DNA of 64,000 bases from CAIXQW01 sp046049675 (GCA_046049675.1 JBJORA010000056.1:24302-88301); one strand, 5' to 3'. Shown: positions 24,901 through 33,976, counted from the stretch's first letter. Made by a program: numbers and translations. The notes: generated by a model from the sequence alone, not told the origin.

Positions 24901-25664
24901 TCTACAGTTTGCTCATAATAGCCACCGCAATAAATCGCATTGTTTTTGAGAAATAGTGCTTGGGCTTCGTCATTACCGCTGCCGCCAATCACATTCAACC
25001 AATTGTAAGTGCCGCTATTGCTGATGCTTAAAATGAAAAGATCTTTTGCCCCATTGGTTGCTTTGTTGATAACACCAGCACCAGGGTCAAAATCGGCCGT
25101 ATTTTCAAAACTACCAGCAATAATAATTTCACCGTTATTATTCACACGAATTTTGTTGGCAACATCATCGCCAATACCGCCTATTGTTTTTGCCCAAATA
25201 AAATTACCAAGTGTGTCCAGCTTTAGGATAAAAATATCGGTACCACCTGTAGCAGTCAGTACGCTAACATTGCTGCTCGGGTCAAAATCTACGCTTCCCT
25301 TATATGTACCAACACAATACAGGTTGCCTTGCAAATCCGTAGCTATATCATTGCCAGTTTCATCATCTGTGCCGCCAATAATGTGATGCCATAGTATGGT
25401 ATCTTTTTGCTTAGTAATGAGAATGTCTTTGCTGTTGTTATTCGTTTTGCGATACAGCGTTGAATTGCCGCTGTTTGCAAAGTATACATTTTTGCTAACG
25501 GTGCCAATGGTATAACTATTAAGGCCTTGTGCACATACGCCGTTTGCAGAACTGGAGCCTGGCATGTCGGAGTTGACAGTTGTATGCCAGTCGTAAACTA
25601 AACTTTGTCCCTTAGCAAGATTGCAAATTGTTGCAATTAAAAAGCAGAGTACTATTTTTTTCAT
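21966..25664 (-). CDS. Giant SBBP-type beta-propeller surface protein with T9SS sorting domain
   Basis: 1232 residues. Signal peptide MKKIVLCFLIATICNLAKGQ. Residues about 45-930 are many ~50-65-residue SBBP repeats with the pattern GNxYxxGxxxxxxDFDP, DIFILKLDTLGNFIWAKTIG. From about 945 to 1130 follow three Cys-containing repeats sharing GTxxDTL and GCDSVVTLSLTV, and at the end a T9SS type A sorting domain (ILPNPSSNQVSI to KFEVRH). The protein is expected to cross the outer membrane by the Por/Gld secretion system and stay at the surface or be released. Ligand unknown. Monocistronic, divergent from a beta-barrel gene. Confidence 0.9.
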   Translation of the reverse strand: MKKIVLCFLIATICNLAKGQSLVYDWHTTVNSDMPGSSSANGVCAQGLNSYTIGTVSKNVYFANSGNSTLYRKTNNNSKDILITKQKDTILWHHIIGGTDDETGNDIATDLQGNLYCVGTYKGSVDFDPSSNVSVLTATGGTDIFILKLDTLGNFIWAKTIGGIGDDVANKIRVNNNGEIIIAGSFENTADFDPGAGVINKATNGAKDLFILSISNSGTYNWLNVIGGSGNDEAQALFLKNNAIYCGGYYEQTVDFDYGPGLIGGNAVGGADAFVVKLDSTGDFISHFTIEGTNNENVSGITIDSLNNTIVVGTFEGTIDVDPSLLTTTNLTSNGNKDAFVAKYASTGTLTFGFRIGNTLNTEAKDVITMPGNKIVVGGHYELGTDFNPGSANNVLTYSGGFVAYYSASGTYDWAGRLTPFLSDGNAVYDGSINALCRSGANAYAAGAAAADRTNGSFLGYRTGKVNYLGNNLPVNGFVAAEVAPIENVKFMGTDSLGNAYSSGTFSYSTDLDPSANVDVKGDAATANSFIQKLDANGNYVYSLHFEHLKIDDMHVDASGNQFIVGRYTGTVDVDPSTNLSTLTALPGRTNGFLAKYNNAGNLVFVKNFENYAVGIFQFYKITSDYSGNIFTCGSYAKLDFDPAAAVDTSLSAVSNYGFVAKYDALGNLIWVKASGGSPYVLEIDYNNDLVYSGTIPSGSTGIDFDAGTGVFNLATQSGFATSYLCKWTNNGQFVFANGWNSNLFITNHFNVISHVAFDSSNNIFMLSGSSNLQDIDPGTNTIVPTLGSQFVIKMNGSGSYVWHKEFPPDEINIQDYNRRIAVDKNRNIIFTRTFFSQYDCDPSTTNAFYVNGISSYGFVMLDSLGNFVVAKEIDSSTANMPINDMVLTRNNDLYACGIFSKNVDFSLNQGSAWQNAGPSYDCFVLKLNPCNNAVNSILPTSLCGAGSINGTNISQNGNYSFTYPSSSNCDSNVTYQVTIISTPPSTMSVVNCGPYTFNGNTYANSGTFVDTLSSSQGCDSVVTLSLTVKPTSSNTLALSNCDAVVYNQQTFTSTGTYYDTLVNGVGCDSILQLNITVNSTPSAGYTINGNTLVANSASSIYQWIQCNPLTIIHTAISSAYSPTTAGEYAIIQGNGDCRDTSACSLFIPLGLANNGAAEGISILPNPSSNQVSIKSTDAIAVFGIYTSIGTRAKANIKSQSQREVVLDVSALANGIYFAIVNHKAVKFEVRH

Positions 25665-25996
25665 AATTCGATTGTGTTTTACCTGACACTAATAGCACAC
25701 GCAAGTATGTTGTAAGAATCAAGCAATAGAATAGCTCAAAAGTATTGCTTTTTATTAAAAGAAAATGGTAAAGATTGTAAAATTTCCATAGCACAAAAAT
25801 CAATGTATCATATGCGCTTTGCCTAAAAGGACAAAACAATAGTGCCAATTGCCATGCAATAGCGCGTAGCTCTATACTTTGCGATATTGTGCTTTGTGCG
25901 TTTACATCGTCGTTCACACGTTTTGACTTTTGGACAACAGTGTAATACTGTGTTTTAATGGAACCGCAAGTTCAAATTTTTACCGAGATTTGCCTC
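25665..25996. other. Divergent intergenic region
   Basis: Lies between the starts of the SBBP giant and the barrel protein. rc of 25737-25744 is TACTTTTG, a possible -7 box for the minus-strand gene, without a TTG at the usual distance. Nothing else is recognised. Confidence 0.4.
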
Positions 25997-26713
25997 ATGA
26001 GAGGATTTGTATTAGTTGCGTTATTTGTTGCTATCGCAAGCCAAACTTTTGGTCAATCGACCAAGGAAGCCCAGAAAGCGTTTGTTGATAAAACTAAATT
26101 TAGTTCTTATGCTGGCATTGGAAGCTTTATTGGATTCGCTAGAGGTATCAATGCAATCTATGGCATTGATAAGCATGTGCTAAAGAATAGAAAACTTTTA
26201 CTCGGCGGAGGCGCTCGTGTATCATTAATTAACACTAAAAATTCGCTATTTCTTACAGCGCCGGCTAAGTATACGAGTAACAATAATACCATTGATAGCG
26301 TAAAACTTGCTGCAGGTAGCCATATGAGTGCAAACCTTTTTGTAAGTATTGCTTATAACATTATTCCCAAGTTGCAAGTTGGTTTTAATATCGAAGCCAT
26401 TGGCATAAGCTTGGGTAACTTGCGTACTGGCTATTTTGTAGATAGCGGATATGCGCTTTCCCTCGTGCACCCTGCAAAGCCAACACTTGTAAATGCGTTG
26501 CTCGTAGGCGATAATGATAGAGGGAGTTTGGTAAGTAATTTTTATTTACAATATAGCATTGCACCGAAATTTGGTTTGCGCGTAGGGCAGGGCTTTCAGT
26601 TTAGTGAATACACTACAACAGGCAATGCACAGGTGATTAGTCCAGGTGTTTATAATAATAGGTTTAGAAACAAAGCACTTGGCCTCACGATTGGGTTGCA
26701 GTATCAGTTTTAA
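25997..26713 (+). CDS. Outer-membrane beta-barrel protein
   Basis: 238 residues from ATG 25997, where a clean signal peptide begins (MRGFVLVALFVAIASQTFGQ); the frame extends to 25958. Alternating strands with Gly and aromatics follow (GGGARVSLINTKNSLFLTAP, LFVSIAYNIIPKLQVGFNIE, NFYLQYSIAPKFGLRVGQGF), and the last residue is Phe (GLTIGLQYQF), the usual outer-membrane barrel signature. This is a porin-like small barrel of unknown cargo. Confidence 0.8.
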   Translation: MRGFVLVALFVAIASQTFGQSTKEAQKAFVDKTKFSSYAGIGSFIGFARGINAIYGIDKHVLKNRKLLLGGGARVSLINTKNSLFLTAPAKYTSNNNTIDSVKLAAGSHMSANLFVSIAYNIIPKLQVGFNIEAIGISLGNLRTGYFVDSGYALSLVHPAKPTLVNALLVGDNDRGSLVSNFYLQYSIAPKFGLRVGQGFQFSEYTTTGNAQVISPGVYNNRFRNKALGLTIGLQYQF

Positions 26714-26809
26714 TAGCCCGATCGCAAGTACATCGTAATGCAGGGTTACATACACTGTTCAGTTGCTCTAATGACGATACAGCGTTGATCAGGATTAGTA
26801 GCTTGAAGC

Positions 26810-27235
26810 TTATCGCTTCACCTGCACACCAACACCCTTTACAGTAACTTGCTTACGTTGGTAGTTTATAATCAGTAAGGGAATGGTAAGCTTCTTGCTT
26901 TTACGCATCGGTAGTATAAGAGCATCTGCGCCCTCGCAACTTTCAACAGCATCAAAGTATGCATTTTCGTATAGCTCTGCATCGGTTTTTGTTTTGCCTA
27001 ATGGAATAAACAAGAAATATACTTTATTGGTAGTAGCTGTGCCCTTAGTGCTTTTAAGAACAGTGTACTCTGAATACTTAAGTGGTTCTACTTGGCTAGA
27101 GGCATCGCTTACTGTTACATTGCTCTGCACATTTGTTTTGCGCACGCTTGGCATTGTAAGTCCGCAGCTTTGCAGCAATAAAATCAAAACGAATAGGCCT
27201 AGTACACCTTTAACATTGCTTGTTGTAACTGTCAT
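26810..27235 (-). CDS. Predicted lipoprotein
   Basis: 141 residues. Hydrophobic N-terminus VLGLFVLILLLQSC with a lipobox (LQSC at about 21-24). The mature part has VEPLKYSEYTVLKSTKGTAT, FLFIPLGKTKTDAELYENAY and DAVESCEGADALILPMRKSK, which recalls the Bacteroidota lipoproteins with an FxFIPxG...A...A segment of unknown role. Followed at 146 nt by a separate gene. Confidence 0.75.
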   Translation of the reverse strand: MTVTTSNVKGVLGLFVLILLLQSCGLTMPSVRKTNVQSNVTVSDASSQVEPLKYSEYTVLKSTKGTATTNKVYFLFIPLGKTKTDAELYENAYFDAVESCEGADALILPMRKSKKLTIPLLIINYQRKQVTVKGVGVQVKR

Positions 27236-27381
27236 ACTGTAAATGTATAAGACAATGCGCTATCAAAAAAATAGTCTAGTGTTTTTTTGTTGCTAATTGA
27301 TGAGCAGCGCTAGTTTTATATAACGCGCTGTTGCTTGTGGTCTCTTTGGCAATGCTATACGAGCTGTACTAGTCATTACTA

Positions 27382-27948
27382 CTAGCTTCTAGGTGCAAAC
27401 GGCGACTGCCATTTTTTTTGAGCCATAATATCTTTGACTTCCTCATAGGATAGGGGATAGAAATTATGGCAATCCACACCTACATCAATTGATAAAGAAG
27501 TTTCGTCGTCTGCCAACTCGCCATGCGAATGCCCGTATAGATGCCATGTGCCATAGTGACTAGCATTCCACACTTTCATTGCATAGTGAAGCAGAACGAT
27601 AAATCTTTCTCCCTTATGCGCATCGCTATCGGCAACCGTTAACTCGTGGTAGTCTTTTATCCATTCAAAACAGTCCGGACAGTCTAAAGCTGCAGATTCG
27701 TGGTTGCCTGCAATTAAACAAATTTTTCCATTGAGCTGTGCTCGAACTTGTCGAAGCTTACCTGCAGACATTAATGCAAAGTCGCCTAGGTGATAAACGA
27801 TATCGTCTGCTTTAACCTTTTCGTTCCAGCGCTTAATCATTTCCGCATTCATTTCGTCGGTATCTGCGAAAGGTCTTTTAGAAAAGGCGATAATATTTTT
27901 GTGACCAAAATGGTGGTCTGATGTAAACCAAATTTTATTTGTGTCCAT
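27382..27948 (-). CDS. Calcineurin-like metallophosphoesterase
   Basis: 188 residues. All metallophosphoesterase motifs are present in order: TSDHHFGH (D11, H13), YHLGDFAL, IAGNHES, LLHYAMK and LYGHSHGE. Such enzymes bind two metal ions and hydrolyse phosphoesters of nucleotides or nucleic acids. This short cytoplasmic type is often annotated as a phosphohydrolase with unknown physiological substrate. Complete gene, single transcription unit. Confidence 0.9.
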   Translation of the reverse strand: MDTNKIWFTSDHHFGHKNIIAFSKRPFADTDEMNAEMIKRWNEKVKADDIVYHLGDFALMSAGKLRQVRAQLNGKICLIAGNHESAALDCPDCFEWIKDYHELTVADSDAHKGERFIVLLHYAMKVWNASHYGTWHLYGHSHGELADDETSLSIDVGVDCHNFYPLSYEEVKDIMAQKKWQSPFAPRS

Positions 27949-28052
27949 GATGTAAGTTTTTTAATTGGCAAATTTAATGCTGTTTGTTTTAGTTTTTACT
28001 GATATGCCAAATTTGTTTTCGCTTGTTGCAAGTGCAGATCATTCTGATACAA

Positions 28053-28388
28053 TTAGTGCGCTTGTGCTTTGTGTATTATAATTTGTTTTATCAGATCGAG
28101 TGGTAGTGGTTCGTGATGCACAAAATGCAAAGTGTCTTTTATGTTTTTTGCTTTGTATGCTGACAGACATTCTTCAAGAAGTGGCAAGTTGTATATAGGA
28201 TAGAAGCCAATATACTTTTTGTAAGCAGCAAAGTAGAGAAAATGTTTACCTACCTTAAATGCTGGCATATTATAGCGAATACATTCTTCTGTATCTGGCA
28301 GAAGCTCAAAAAAGAGCTGCCTAATTGCATGTAGTCTTTCTTGAATTAGTGGTTCAAATTGCAGTATGTATGTTTCTACCTGTGTCAC
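28053..28388 (-). CDS. DUF1801 family protein
   Basis: 111 residues, GTG start. The family pattern is visible: VETYILQFEPLIQERLHAIR, LLPDTEECIRYNMPAFKVG, FLYFAAYKKYIGFYP and KDTLHFVHHEPLPLDLIKQI. DUF1801 proteins resemble frataxin-like iron chaperones (YdhG/YdeI) in fold; function is poorly defined. The exonuclease gene lies 33 nt upstream in the same direction, so an operon is likely. Confidence 0.85.
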   Translation of the reverse strand: MTQVETYILQFEPLIQERLHAIRQLFFELLPDTEECIRYNMPAFKVGKHFLYFAAYKKYIGFYPIYNLPLLEECLSAYKAKNIKDTLHFVHHEPLPLDLIKQIIIHKAQAH

Positions 28389-28421
28389 TAGTATTGCAAT
28401 GCAAATTTAGGTACATTGGCT

Positions 28422-28973
28422 TTACGCTTGCTTATTATTAAGTATCCACCACAGTATTTTTGCCGAATTGTATGCATCGCTAACGCCTCTGTGATGTGTG
28501 CCATCTAGTGGTATGTTTAGATGCTTCAAAGCTCTTTTCATGCCAAGCCCTTTTTTGATATTGATGGCTTGCGAGAGGAGCACTTTAATGTTGATATGCT
28601 CATCTGCCATGCAATAGTCAATCTCTTGCTTAGCGCATTGCTCGCGTAAGAAATGGTGATCGTATGCGCCATAGCTTGCCCAAGTGAGTTGCGTCGCATG
28701 ATATTCATCCTTTAGTGTGTGCATAGCTTCTGCGAGCGATACGCCTTCTGCAGCTACAAGTTCTGGCGTGATGCTTGTAAGGTTGGTGCAGAATGTCGAA
28801 ATGCTAGAGTGTACAGGCTTCACGAGAATGCCACGTTGGCCTGCAATGCTGCCAGTGCTTGTGTCTAAAATACAAATGCCAATTTCGATAATTTCACTGT
28901 GTAGTTTTTGATAGGGACCATCTTCTTCCCAACATGTTGCTTCTAAGTCAACAACGAGTATTTTGTTTGTCAT
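28422..28973 (-). CDS. DEDDh-type 3'-5' exonuclease
   Basis: 183 residues. The exonuclease core shows VVDLEATCW (D9, E11), ASYGAYDHHFL (D105) and HHRGVSDAYNSAK (H161, D166), a complete DEDDh active site. The sequence is closest in style to ERI1/KapD-like exonucleases (SITPELV, KGLGMKRALKHL). It probably trims RNA or DNA 3' ends. First gene of a probable pair with the DUF1801 gene. Confidence 0.9.
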   Translation of the reverse strand: MTNKILVVDLEATCWEEDGPYQKLHSEIIEIGICILDTSTGSIAGQRGILVKPVHSSISTFCTNLTSITPELVAAEGVSLAEAMHTLKDEYHATQLTWASYGAYDHHFLREQCAKQEIDYCMADEHINIKVLLSQAINIKKGLGMKRALKHLNIPLDGTHHRGVSDAYNSAKILWWILNNKQA

Positions 28974-29129
28974 ATTTTTTTGAGGTTTAAATTTTTAATG
29001 TAAAGCAATGCCAGCCCCATTTTTAATTGGGTAGTAGCTTATGTATGCCATGGGGTAGTGGCACGCGTAGTAATGTGTTAATGTGGCTTGATGATGTATG
29101 CTCACAAGCCTATGAGTTCTGTATATTTT

Positions 29130-29465
29130 TTATTGTTCTTCTAAAATTGATTCTCCTTTCGATGCGTCGCCAGAAGTCCATTGCCAATTTTCATGGAGTC
29201 GTAGTTTGCCAGTGTCAAGTAGCTCTGGCTTTGAGTGACAAATACCGGTCATTAGTTCGCCTTTGTTATTCACCTGCTGATAGCGCATGTCTATATTGCC
29301 AGTATTGTCAACTAATCCAATCAGCTGGCCGTATATGATACTTCCGCCAGCATAAGTGCCAGATAGCATATTGCCTACTTGTTTATAATGAAAAATAGTT
29401 TCACTACTAGTTTCGCCGTTTTGGGTATTGCTTATGGGTTTAAATATTTTGTCGTTGTAATTCAT
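29130..29465 (-). CDS. Small conserved protein (family often labelled N-acetylglutamate synthase)
   Basis: 111 residues: MNYNDKIFKPISNTQNGETS, IFHYKQVGNMLSGTYAGGSI, GQLIGLVDNTGNIDMRYQQV, MTGICHSKPELL, then RLHENWQWTSGD and ILEEQ. This is the full pattern of a widespread small beta-sandwich-like family. Databases often call it N-acetylglutamate synthase, a label I consider unsupported: no acetyl-CoA binding motif is present. Complete and monocistronic. Confidence 0.8.
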   Translation of the reverse strand: MNYNDKIFKPISNTQNGETSSETIFHYKQVGNMLSGTYAGGSIIYGQLIGLVDNTGNIDMRYQQVNNKGELMTGICHSKPELLDTGKLRLHENWQWTSGDASKGESILEEQ

Positions 29466-29789
29466 TCAATGAGTTTACTGCTAGGGTTGAGCAGGATTTC
29501 TTTTTTGAGTCTAATAAGTGGACTGCAAGGATTAAGTAAGTTTCTTGTGCAAAGATATAACTCAATTAGAATTAAGAGTCAAGTATATTGCTTAATAAAT
29601 TGTAAATGCGAAATAGCTCGTTTCTATTGCATGCTTGTTCTAGTATCGTGTTCTTTGTAAAAATAGATAGACTACTACCTTTACTAAAATGTACTTTAGT
29701 GCATGAACGATAATTTGTAGAGACTGTTTATTAGTAAGTGCTTATAACGTACAATAACTAAATATGTAGGCGGGCGAAGCAAACTAAAC
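29466..29789. other. Intergenic stretch
   Basis: 324 nt, AT-rich. I see no gene, clear promoter or repeat. Confidence 0.4.
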
Positions 29790-30497
29790 TTATTGATCAA
29801 AAGCCATTTGTCTTTTATTTAGATATAATATTTTGGCATCTTGGCTTTTCAGATAAAAGTCGGTAGTAGCTATTTTTCTCCCAAAAGATTTTGAACTTAT
29901 AGTGGTGTCGTTTGTTTTGATTTTGATAAAGCAATTTGCTGCGGCGGTTTCTTGCTGCGCAGTTCTTTTGGTTTTGCTTTTTATAATTAGTATAGCGCCC
30001 GGTTGCAGAACAGCAGGAGAGAAATTAATACCCGTACCACTTCTTGGATAAATAAATAGCGATATGGGCTTAAATTTTCCGCTGCTATGTTTACCGTAGT
30101 CCTGCCCTACTAAACGATTATCTAACTTCTTTAGCCGCAATGTATCCTTAGTTAAGTTTGCAATAAAGTAATACTCAACAGAATCGCGAATGATAGCACT
30201 GTACTTCTCTGCACAATAGAGACTAAGCTTGAGGCTATTCCCATTTGTTTCGATTCGCTCAAAAATTAGTTTATTTTCAATTGGCAGTTTAGCATCTATT
30301 ATTGTATCGATATATAAGTGACTGCCTTTAATAGTTCCGCTATCATTGATAAGCATGCTTTGGGCGGAGCTGCTGTAGCTGTTTAGCATTAAAACCAACG
30401 CGAAAATTATTTTGATACTTCTTGGCACGCAACAGACTATTGATATGCTTTTAGCGCAAACGAATAATATGTCAAAACATAGGATTCTTACTCGCAT
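29790..30497 (-). CDS. Predicted secreted protein of unknown function
   Basis: 235 residues. A signal-like helix SIKIIFALVLMLNSYSSSAQ lies at about 27-46 rather than at the very N-terminus. The real start may therefore be internal, though no ATG closer than residue 37 is available; start uncertain. The mature part is beta-rich (KLSLYCAEKYSAIIRDSVEY, LRLKKLDNRLVGQDYGKH, GAILIIKSKTKRT). It lies 20 nt upstream of the SBBP gene at 30518-32194 but is transcribed after it, so a shared operon is possible. Confidence 0.6.
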   Translation of the reverse strand: MRVRILCFDILFVCAKSISIVCCVPRSIKIIFALVLMLNSYSSSAQSMLINDSGTIKGSHLYIDTIIDAKLPIENKLIFERIETNGNSLKLSLYCAEKYSAIIRDSVEYYFIANLTKDTLRLKKLDNRLVGQDYGKHSSGKFKPISLFIYPRSGTGINFSPAVLQPGAILIIKSKTKRTAQQETAAANCFIKIKTNDTTISSKSFGRKIATTDFYLKSQDAKILYLNKRQMAFDQ

Positions 30498-30517
30498 GAT
30501 AGGAGCATTAACTTAAT

Positions 30518-32194
30518 TTACTCTTTAGTGATGCTTATTATTTGCTGTTCGATGCTTACAAGATAAATGCCTTGCTGTAAGTTTGATAAGTCTATACTTG
30601 TCTCCTTACTTGTAAGAAGTCCTCTTGTGAGTACTTTGCCTGTTATGTCGCATATTACGAACGGAATATCCTCGTCAAACTGATGTCGAATAGTAAAAAT
30701 ACCTTTTGTTGGATTTGGGAATACTGTAAATGCTTTGTTGCTCGCACTCGCAATCATGCCGAGGTCTTGTGGGCTCATTTTATGGATGAAAATATCGCTA
30801 AATCCACTCGCTGTGAGGTTAAGCATATTTGCCTGCGGATCAAAATCAACAGTGCTTGCGAAATAACCTGTTGTATAAATATTGCCTAGGTTGTCAGTGG
30901 TGATAGATCCTCCGATGTCATTTTTGTCGCCTCCCAATTGAACAGCCCAAACAAAATTGCCACTTGCATCCAATTTGGATATAAAGATATCGTGAGCACC
31001 TAGTGAAGTGTAATTAAAGATCGCTGCTCCGGGGTCAAAATCTGCAGTGCCATTAAACATGCCAACTGAATAGACGTTGTCGTAAGCATCGCACGCAATA
31101 GAAATTGCAGCATCATAATCAGGCCCACCCATATGTCTTGCCCATATAAAATTTCCAGCAGCATCTAGTTTTACAATTGCAATATCAGCACTGCCATTTG
31201 ATGTAAGATTATTTGTATCTATGCCAGGATCAAAATCGGCTATGCCTGTAAAACTTCCTGCAACATATACATGTCCATTCTTGGACGTCTTAATGGATTC
31301 TACAAAATTGTTATTTGTTCCTACAAATTGTTTTGCCCATATAAAATTTCCTGCGGCATCAAATTTTGCTGCAAAGACATCTTGAAACCCAGAAGTTGTC
31401 AGATTGTAAGTGCCTGAGCCTGGATCAAAATCGACTGTGCCCTTAAAACCTCCAGTTGCGTAAATATTGGCGGATGTATCGCAAGCAATTGATACGACTT
31501 GCTCGGTGTTTGTTCCGCCCAGGTGTTTTGCCCACAAGAAATTACCCGATGCGTCTAGTTTTACAATAAAAGCATCCGTGTTCCCAAGTGCGGTAAGGTT
31601 ATATGAATTAGTGCCAGGATCAAAGTCGCAAGTGCTTGCAAAATGTCCAGCGCCATATACGTTGCCTACTGCATCTAAGGCAATTGAGTATCCACGGTCA
31701 TAGCCTGCTCCTCCTAGTTGTTTTACCCAAATAAAATTTCCGTTTGCATCAAGCTTTATAATTGCAATATCATGATCGCCGCTTGAACTAAGATTGGCAG
31801 TACCTGCGCCTGGGTCAAAATCAACTGTGCCTTGAAAGTCGCAAATTGCATGTATATTTCCAGAAGCATCAGTTACGATACCACTGCCATAATCGTAGCC
31901 AGTGCCGCCTAGTTGTTTTGCCCATAGGAAATTGCCTGATGCATCAAATTTTGCAATAAAAATATCGTCGCCTCCTGTAGTAGAAAAGCTAACCACAGCT
32001 GCACTTGGGTCAAAATCTACTGTGCCGGCAAAGTAACCTATGACGTAGACATTGCCAACTGCATCAACTGTAATGGATCTTGCTTCATCATACATGGCGC
32101 CTCCAATTCGCTTTGCCCACGCAAGATTTTGCGCTTCAGCTGTTTGGGTCATAGCCACAAATAATAGGCTTGCGAAGATTGCTTTGACTTTCAT
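30518..32194 (-). CDS. SBBP beta-propeller protein with T9SS sorting domain (tandem paralogue 2)
   Basis: 558 residues from ATG 32194, where the signal peptide MKVKAIFASLLFVAMTQTAE begins. Seven repeats of ~65 residues share GNVYVIGYFAGTVDFDP, TTGGDDIFIAKFDASGNFLW and AKQLGG. The end is a T9SS sorting domain (TVFPNPTKGIFTIRHQFDED to ISITKE). The regular DFDPG loops may bind calcium. The paralogue at 32278-33945 lies 83 nt upstream in the same direction. The 558- and 555-residue proteins match repeat by repeat, a clear tandem duplication. Confidence 0.9.
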   Translation of the reverse strand: MKVKAIFASLLFVAMTQTAEAQNLAWAKRIGGAMYDEARSITVDAVGNVYVIGYFAGTVDFDPSAAVVSFSTTGGDDIFIAKFDASGNFLWAKQLGGTGYDYGSGIVTDASGNIHAICDFQGTVDFDPGAGTANLSSSGDHDIAIIKLDANGNFIWVKQLGGAGYDRGYSIALDAVGNVYGAGHFASTCDFDPGTNSYNLTALGNTDAFIVKLDASGNFLWAKHLGGTNTEQVVSIACDTSANIYATGGFKGTVDFDPGSGTYNLTTSGFQDVFAAKFDAAGNFIWAKQFVGTNNNFVESIKTSKNGHVYVAGSFTGIADFDPGIDTNNLTSNGSADIAIVKLDAAGNFIWARHMGGPDYDAAISIACDAYDNVYSVGMFNGTADFDPGAAIFNYTSLGAHDIFISKLDASGNFVWAVQLGGDKNDIGGSITTDNLGNIYTTGYFASTVDFDPQANMLNLTASGFSDIFIHKMSPQDLGMIASASNKAFTVFPNPTKGIFTIRHQFDEDIPFVICDITGKVLTRGLLTSKETSIDLSNLQQGIYLVSIEQQIISITKE

Positions 32195-32277
32195 ATGATG
32201 TTTAGTGTTAAAGATAATAAATGCGTAGTACGTGTAAATGCAATTTGTAATGCTCATGCGAAAAGGATTTATCTAAA

Positions 32278-33945
32278 TTACTGTTTTGCTATTTTAATAA
32301 TTTGTTGGTTAATTTTTAGAAGATAAATACCATTGTGGTATTTTGATAAGTCAAGCTTCGTCTCTTTGCTAGCAAGCTGACCGGTAGTGAGTAGTTTACC
32401 TGCAATGTCATAGATTGCAAATGGGATGTTTCCGTTAAGTTGTTGTGTGATTATGAGGCCGCCATTTGTAGGATTAGGGAAAGCAGAAAACCTAAAGGGC
32501 GCATTGGTTTTTGTCATTGCCGTAGGTGTCTGGCTCATTTTATGAATAAAGATATCGCCATCGCCAGCTGAGCTCAAATTGAAGGTGCCGGCGCTTGGGT
32601 CAAAATCGCTTGTGTTAGAAAAGGTGCCAGTGGTGTATATGTTATAGTTGGTATCAATTGTGATGCTCTGTCCTGTTCCTAACCCTAATTGTCCTGCCCA
32701 CATAAATTTACCGCTTGGGTCAAGTTTAGAAATAAAGATATTAGCGCCAGCTGAGGCATCAAGGTTGAAGCTACTGCTATCTGGGTCAAAATCTACAGTG
32801 CCGTTGAATTGCCCAGTGGTATAAACATTGCCAGAGGCGTCAGTACTTATTGCGTAAGCAATATCGCTCGAAGTACTTCCTATTTTCTTTGCCCATACAA
32901 AGTTACCTTGGGCATCTAACTTTGAAATAAAAATGTCTGATTCGCCTTCAGAAGTTAGGTAGTGGGTGCCACCACCGGGTCTAAAATCTGCGATGCCTCT
33001 AAATGCTCCGGTGGTATAAACATTGCCTGAATTATCAATAGCAATCGAGTTCCCGTAATCAATATTAAAATCGCCAAATTGTTTTGCCCATAAGAAATTG
33101 CCTAAAGAATCAAATTTTGAAATAAAGATATCTTCATTGCCAGGCGATACTAAGTTGTACATAGTTGCACTAGGGTCAAAGTCGCATGTGCCTTGAAAAC
33201 GACCAGTAACATAAATATTGCCGTACGCGTCATTTGTGATGCACGTTCCCTCGTCGTCTGTGGCTTCACCAATTTTTGTTGCCCATTTAAAGTTACCTGA
33301 TGGATCAAGTTTGGAAATAAAAATATCGTGATATCCAAAGGCGTTTAAATTAAATGTTGCGATGCCAGGGTCAAAATCGGCTGTATTTTCAAAGAATCCT
33401 GTTGTTAACACATTTCCCCTAGTATCTGTTTTGATAGAAAGGCCTCTATCAAGGCCAGTGCCTCCTATTTGTCGTGCCCAAATCAATTCTCCCGTTGCAT
33501 CTAACTTCAAAACAAAAATATCAGAACCGCCTGCAGAACTAAGGTTGAGGTTTCCAGCTCCCGGATCAAAATCGCAGGTGCCTTGAAAGCTGCCAGTGAT
33601 GTAAATATTTCCAATATGGTCGCAACTAATACTACGAGACACATCGCCAGCGGCACCACCTAAACGTGTTGCCCACATAAAGCTGCCTAATGCATCTGTT
33701 TTAGAAATAAAAATGTCGGCATCTCCTGCCGAGGTCAAAGCGAATGTGTTAGTGCTAGGATCAAAATCTGCTGTGCCATGAAAAACACCTGTTGTATAGA
33801 TGTTACCATCAGTGTCGGTAGTTACGCAGTAGCCTTGATCGTTATTTACGCTGCCGATTTGCTTTGTCCACTCAAAATCTTGCGCTGCTAGTATTTGCGA
33901 CATTGCTAAAAATGCAAGACTTAGTAGTAGGGATTTAATATTCAT
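32278..33945 (-). CDS. SBBP beta-propeller protein with T9SS sorting domain (tandem paralogue 1)
   Basis: 555 residues. Signal peptide MNIKSLLLSLAFLAMSQILA. About seven ~65-residue repeats follow with GNIYTTGVFHGTADFDP, SAGDADIFISKTDALGSFMW and ATRLGG. The T9SS domain (SAFPNPTNGGLIITQQLNGN, LLKINQQIIKIAKQ) closes the protein. The C-terminal PFAIYDIAGKLLTTGQLASK is almost the same as in the downstream paralogue (PFVICDITGKVLTRGLLTSK). Export by T9SS is expected; the ligand is unknown. Confidence 0.9.
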   Translation of the reverse strand: MNIKSLLLSLAFLAMSQILAAQDFEWTKQIGSVNNDQGYCVTTDTDGNIYTTGVFHGTADFDPSTNTFALTSAGDADIFISKTDALGSFMWATRLGGAAGDVSRSISCDHIGNIYITGSFQGTCDFDPGAGNLNLSSAGGSDIFVLKLDATGELIWARQIGGTGLDRGLSIKTDTRGNVLTTGFFENTADFDPGIATFNLNAFGYHDIFISKLDPSGNFKWATKIGEATDDEGTCITNDAYGNIYVTGRFQGTCDFDPSATMYNLVSPGNEDIFISKFDSLGNFLWAKQFGDFNIDYGNSIAIDNSGNVYTTGAFRGIADFRPGGGTHYLTSEGESDIFISKLDAQGNFVWAKKIGSTSSDIAYAISTDASGNVYTTGQFNGTVDFDPDSSSFNLDASAGANIFISKLDPSGKFMWAGQLGLGTGQSITIDTNYNIYTTGTFSNTSDFDPSAGTFNLSSAGDGDIFIHKMSQTPTAMTKTNAPFRFSAFPNPTNGGLIITQQLNGNIPFAIYDIAGKLLTTGQLASKETKLDLSKYHNGIYLLKINQQIIKIAKQ

Positions 33946-33976
33946 ATTGCTACTATTATTAAGCTTCAGATTTTAT

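Noticed and set aside
29130..29465. N-acetylglutamate synthase function
   Set aside because: The family carries this label in databases, but the 111-residue protein has no acetyltransferase motif.
21966..33945. CRISPR-like regular repetition
   Set aside because: The ~195-nt periodicity lies inside open frames and encodes SBBP repeats; there are no short identical repeats with unique spacers.
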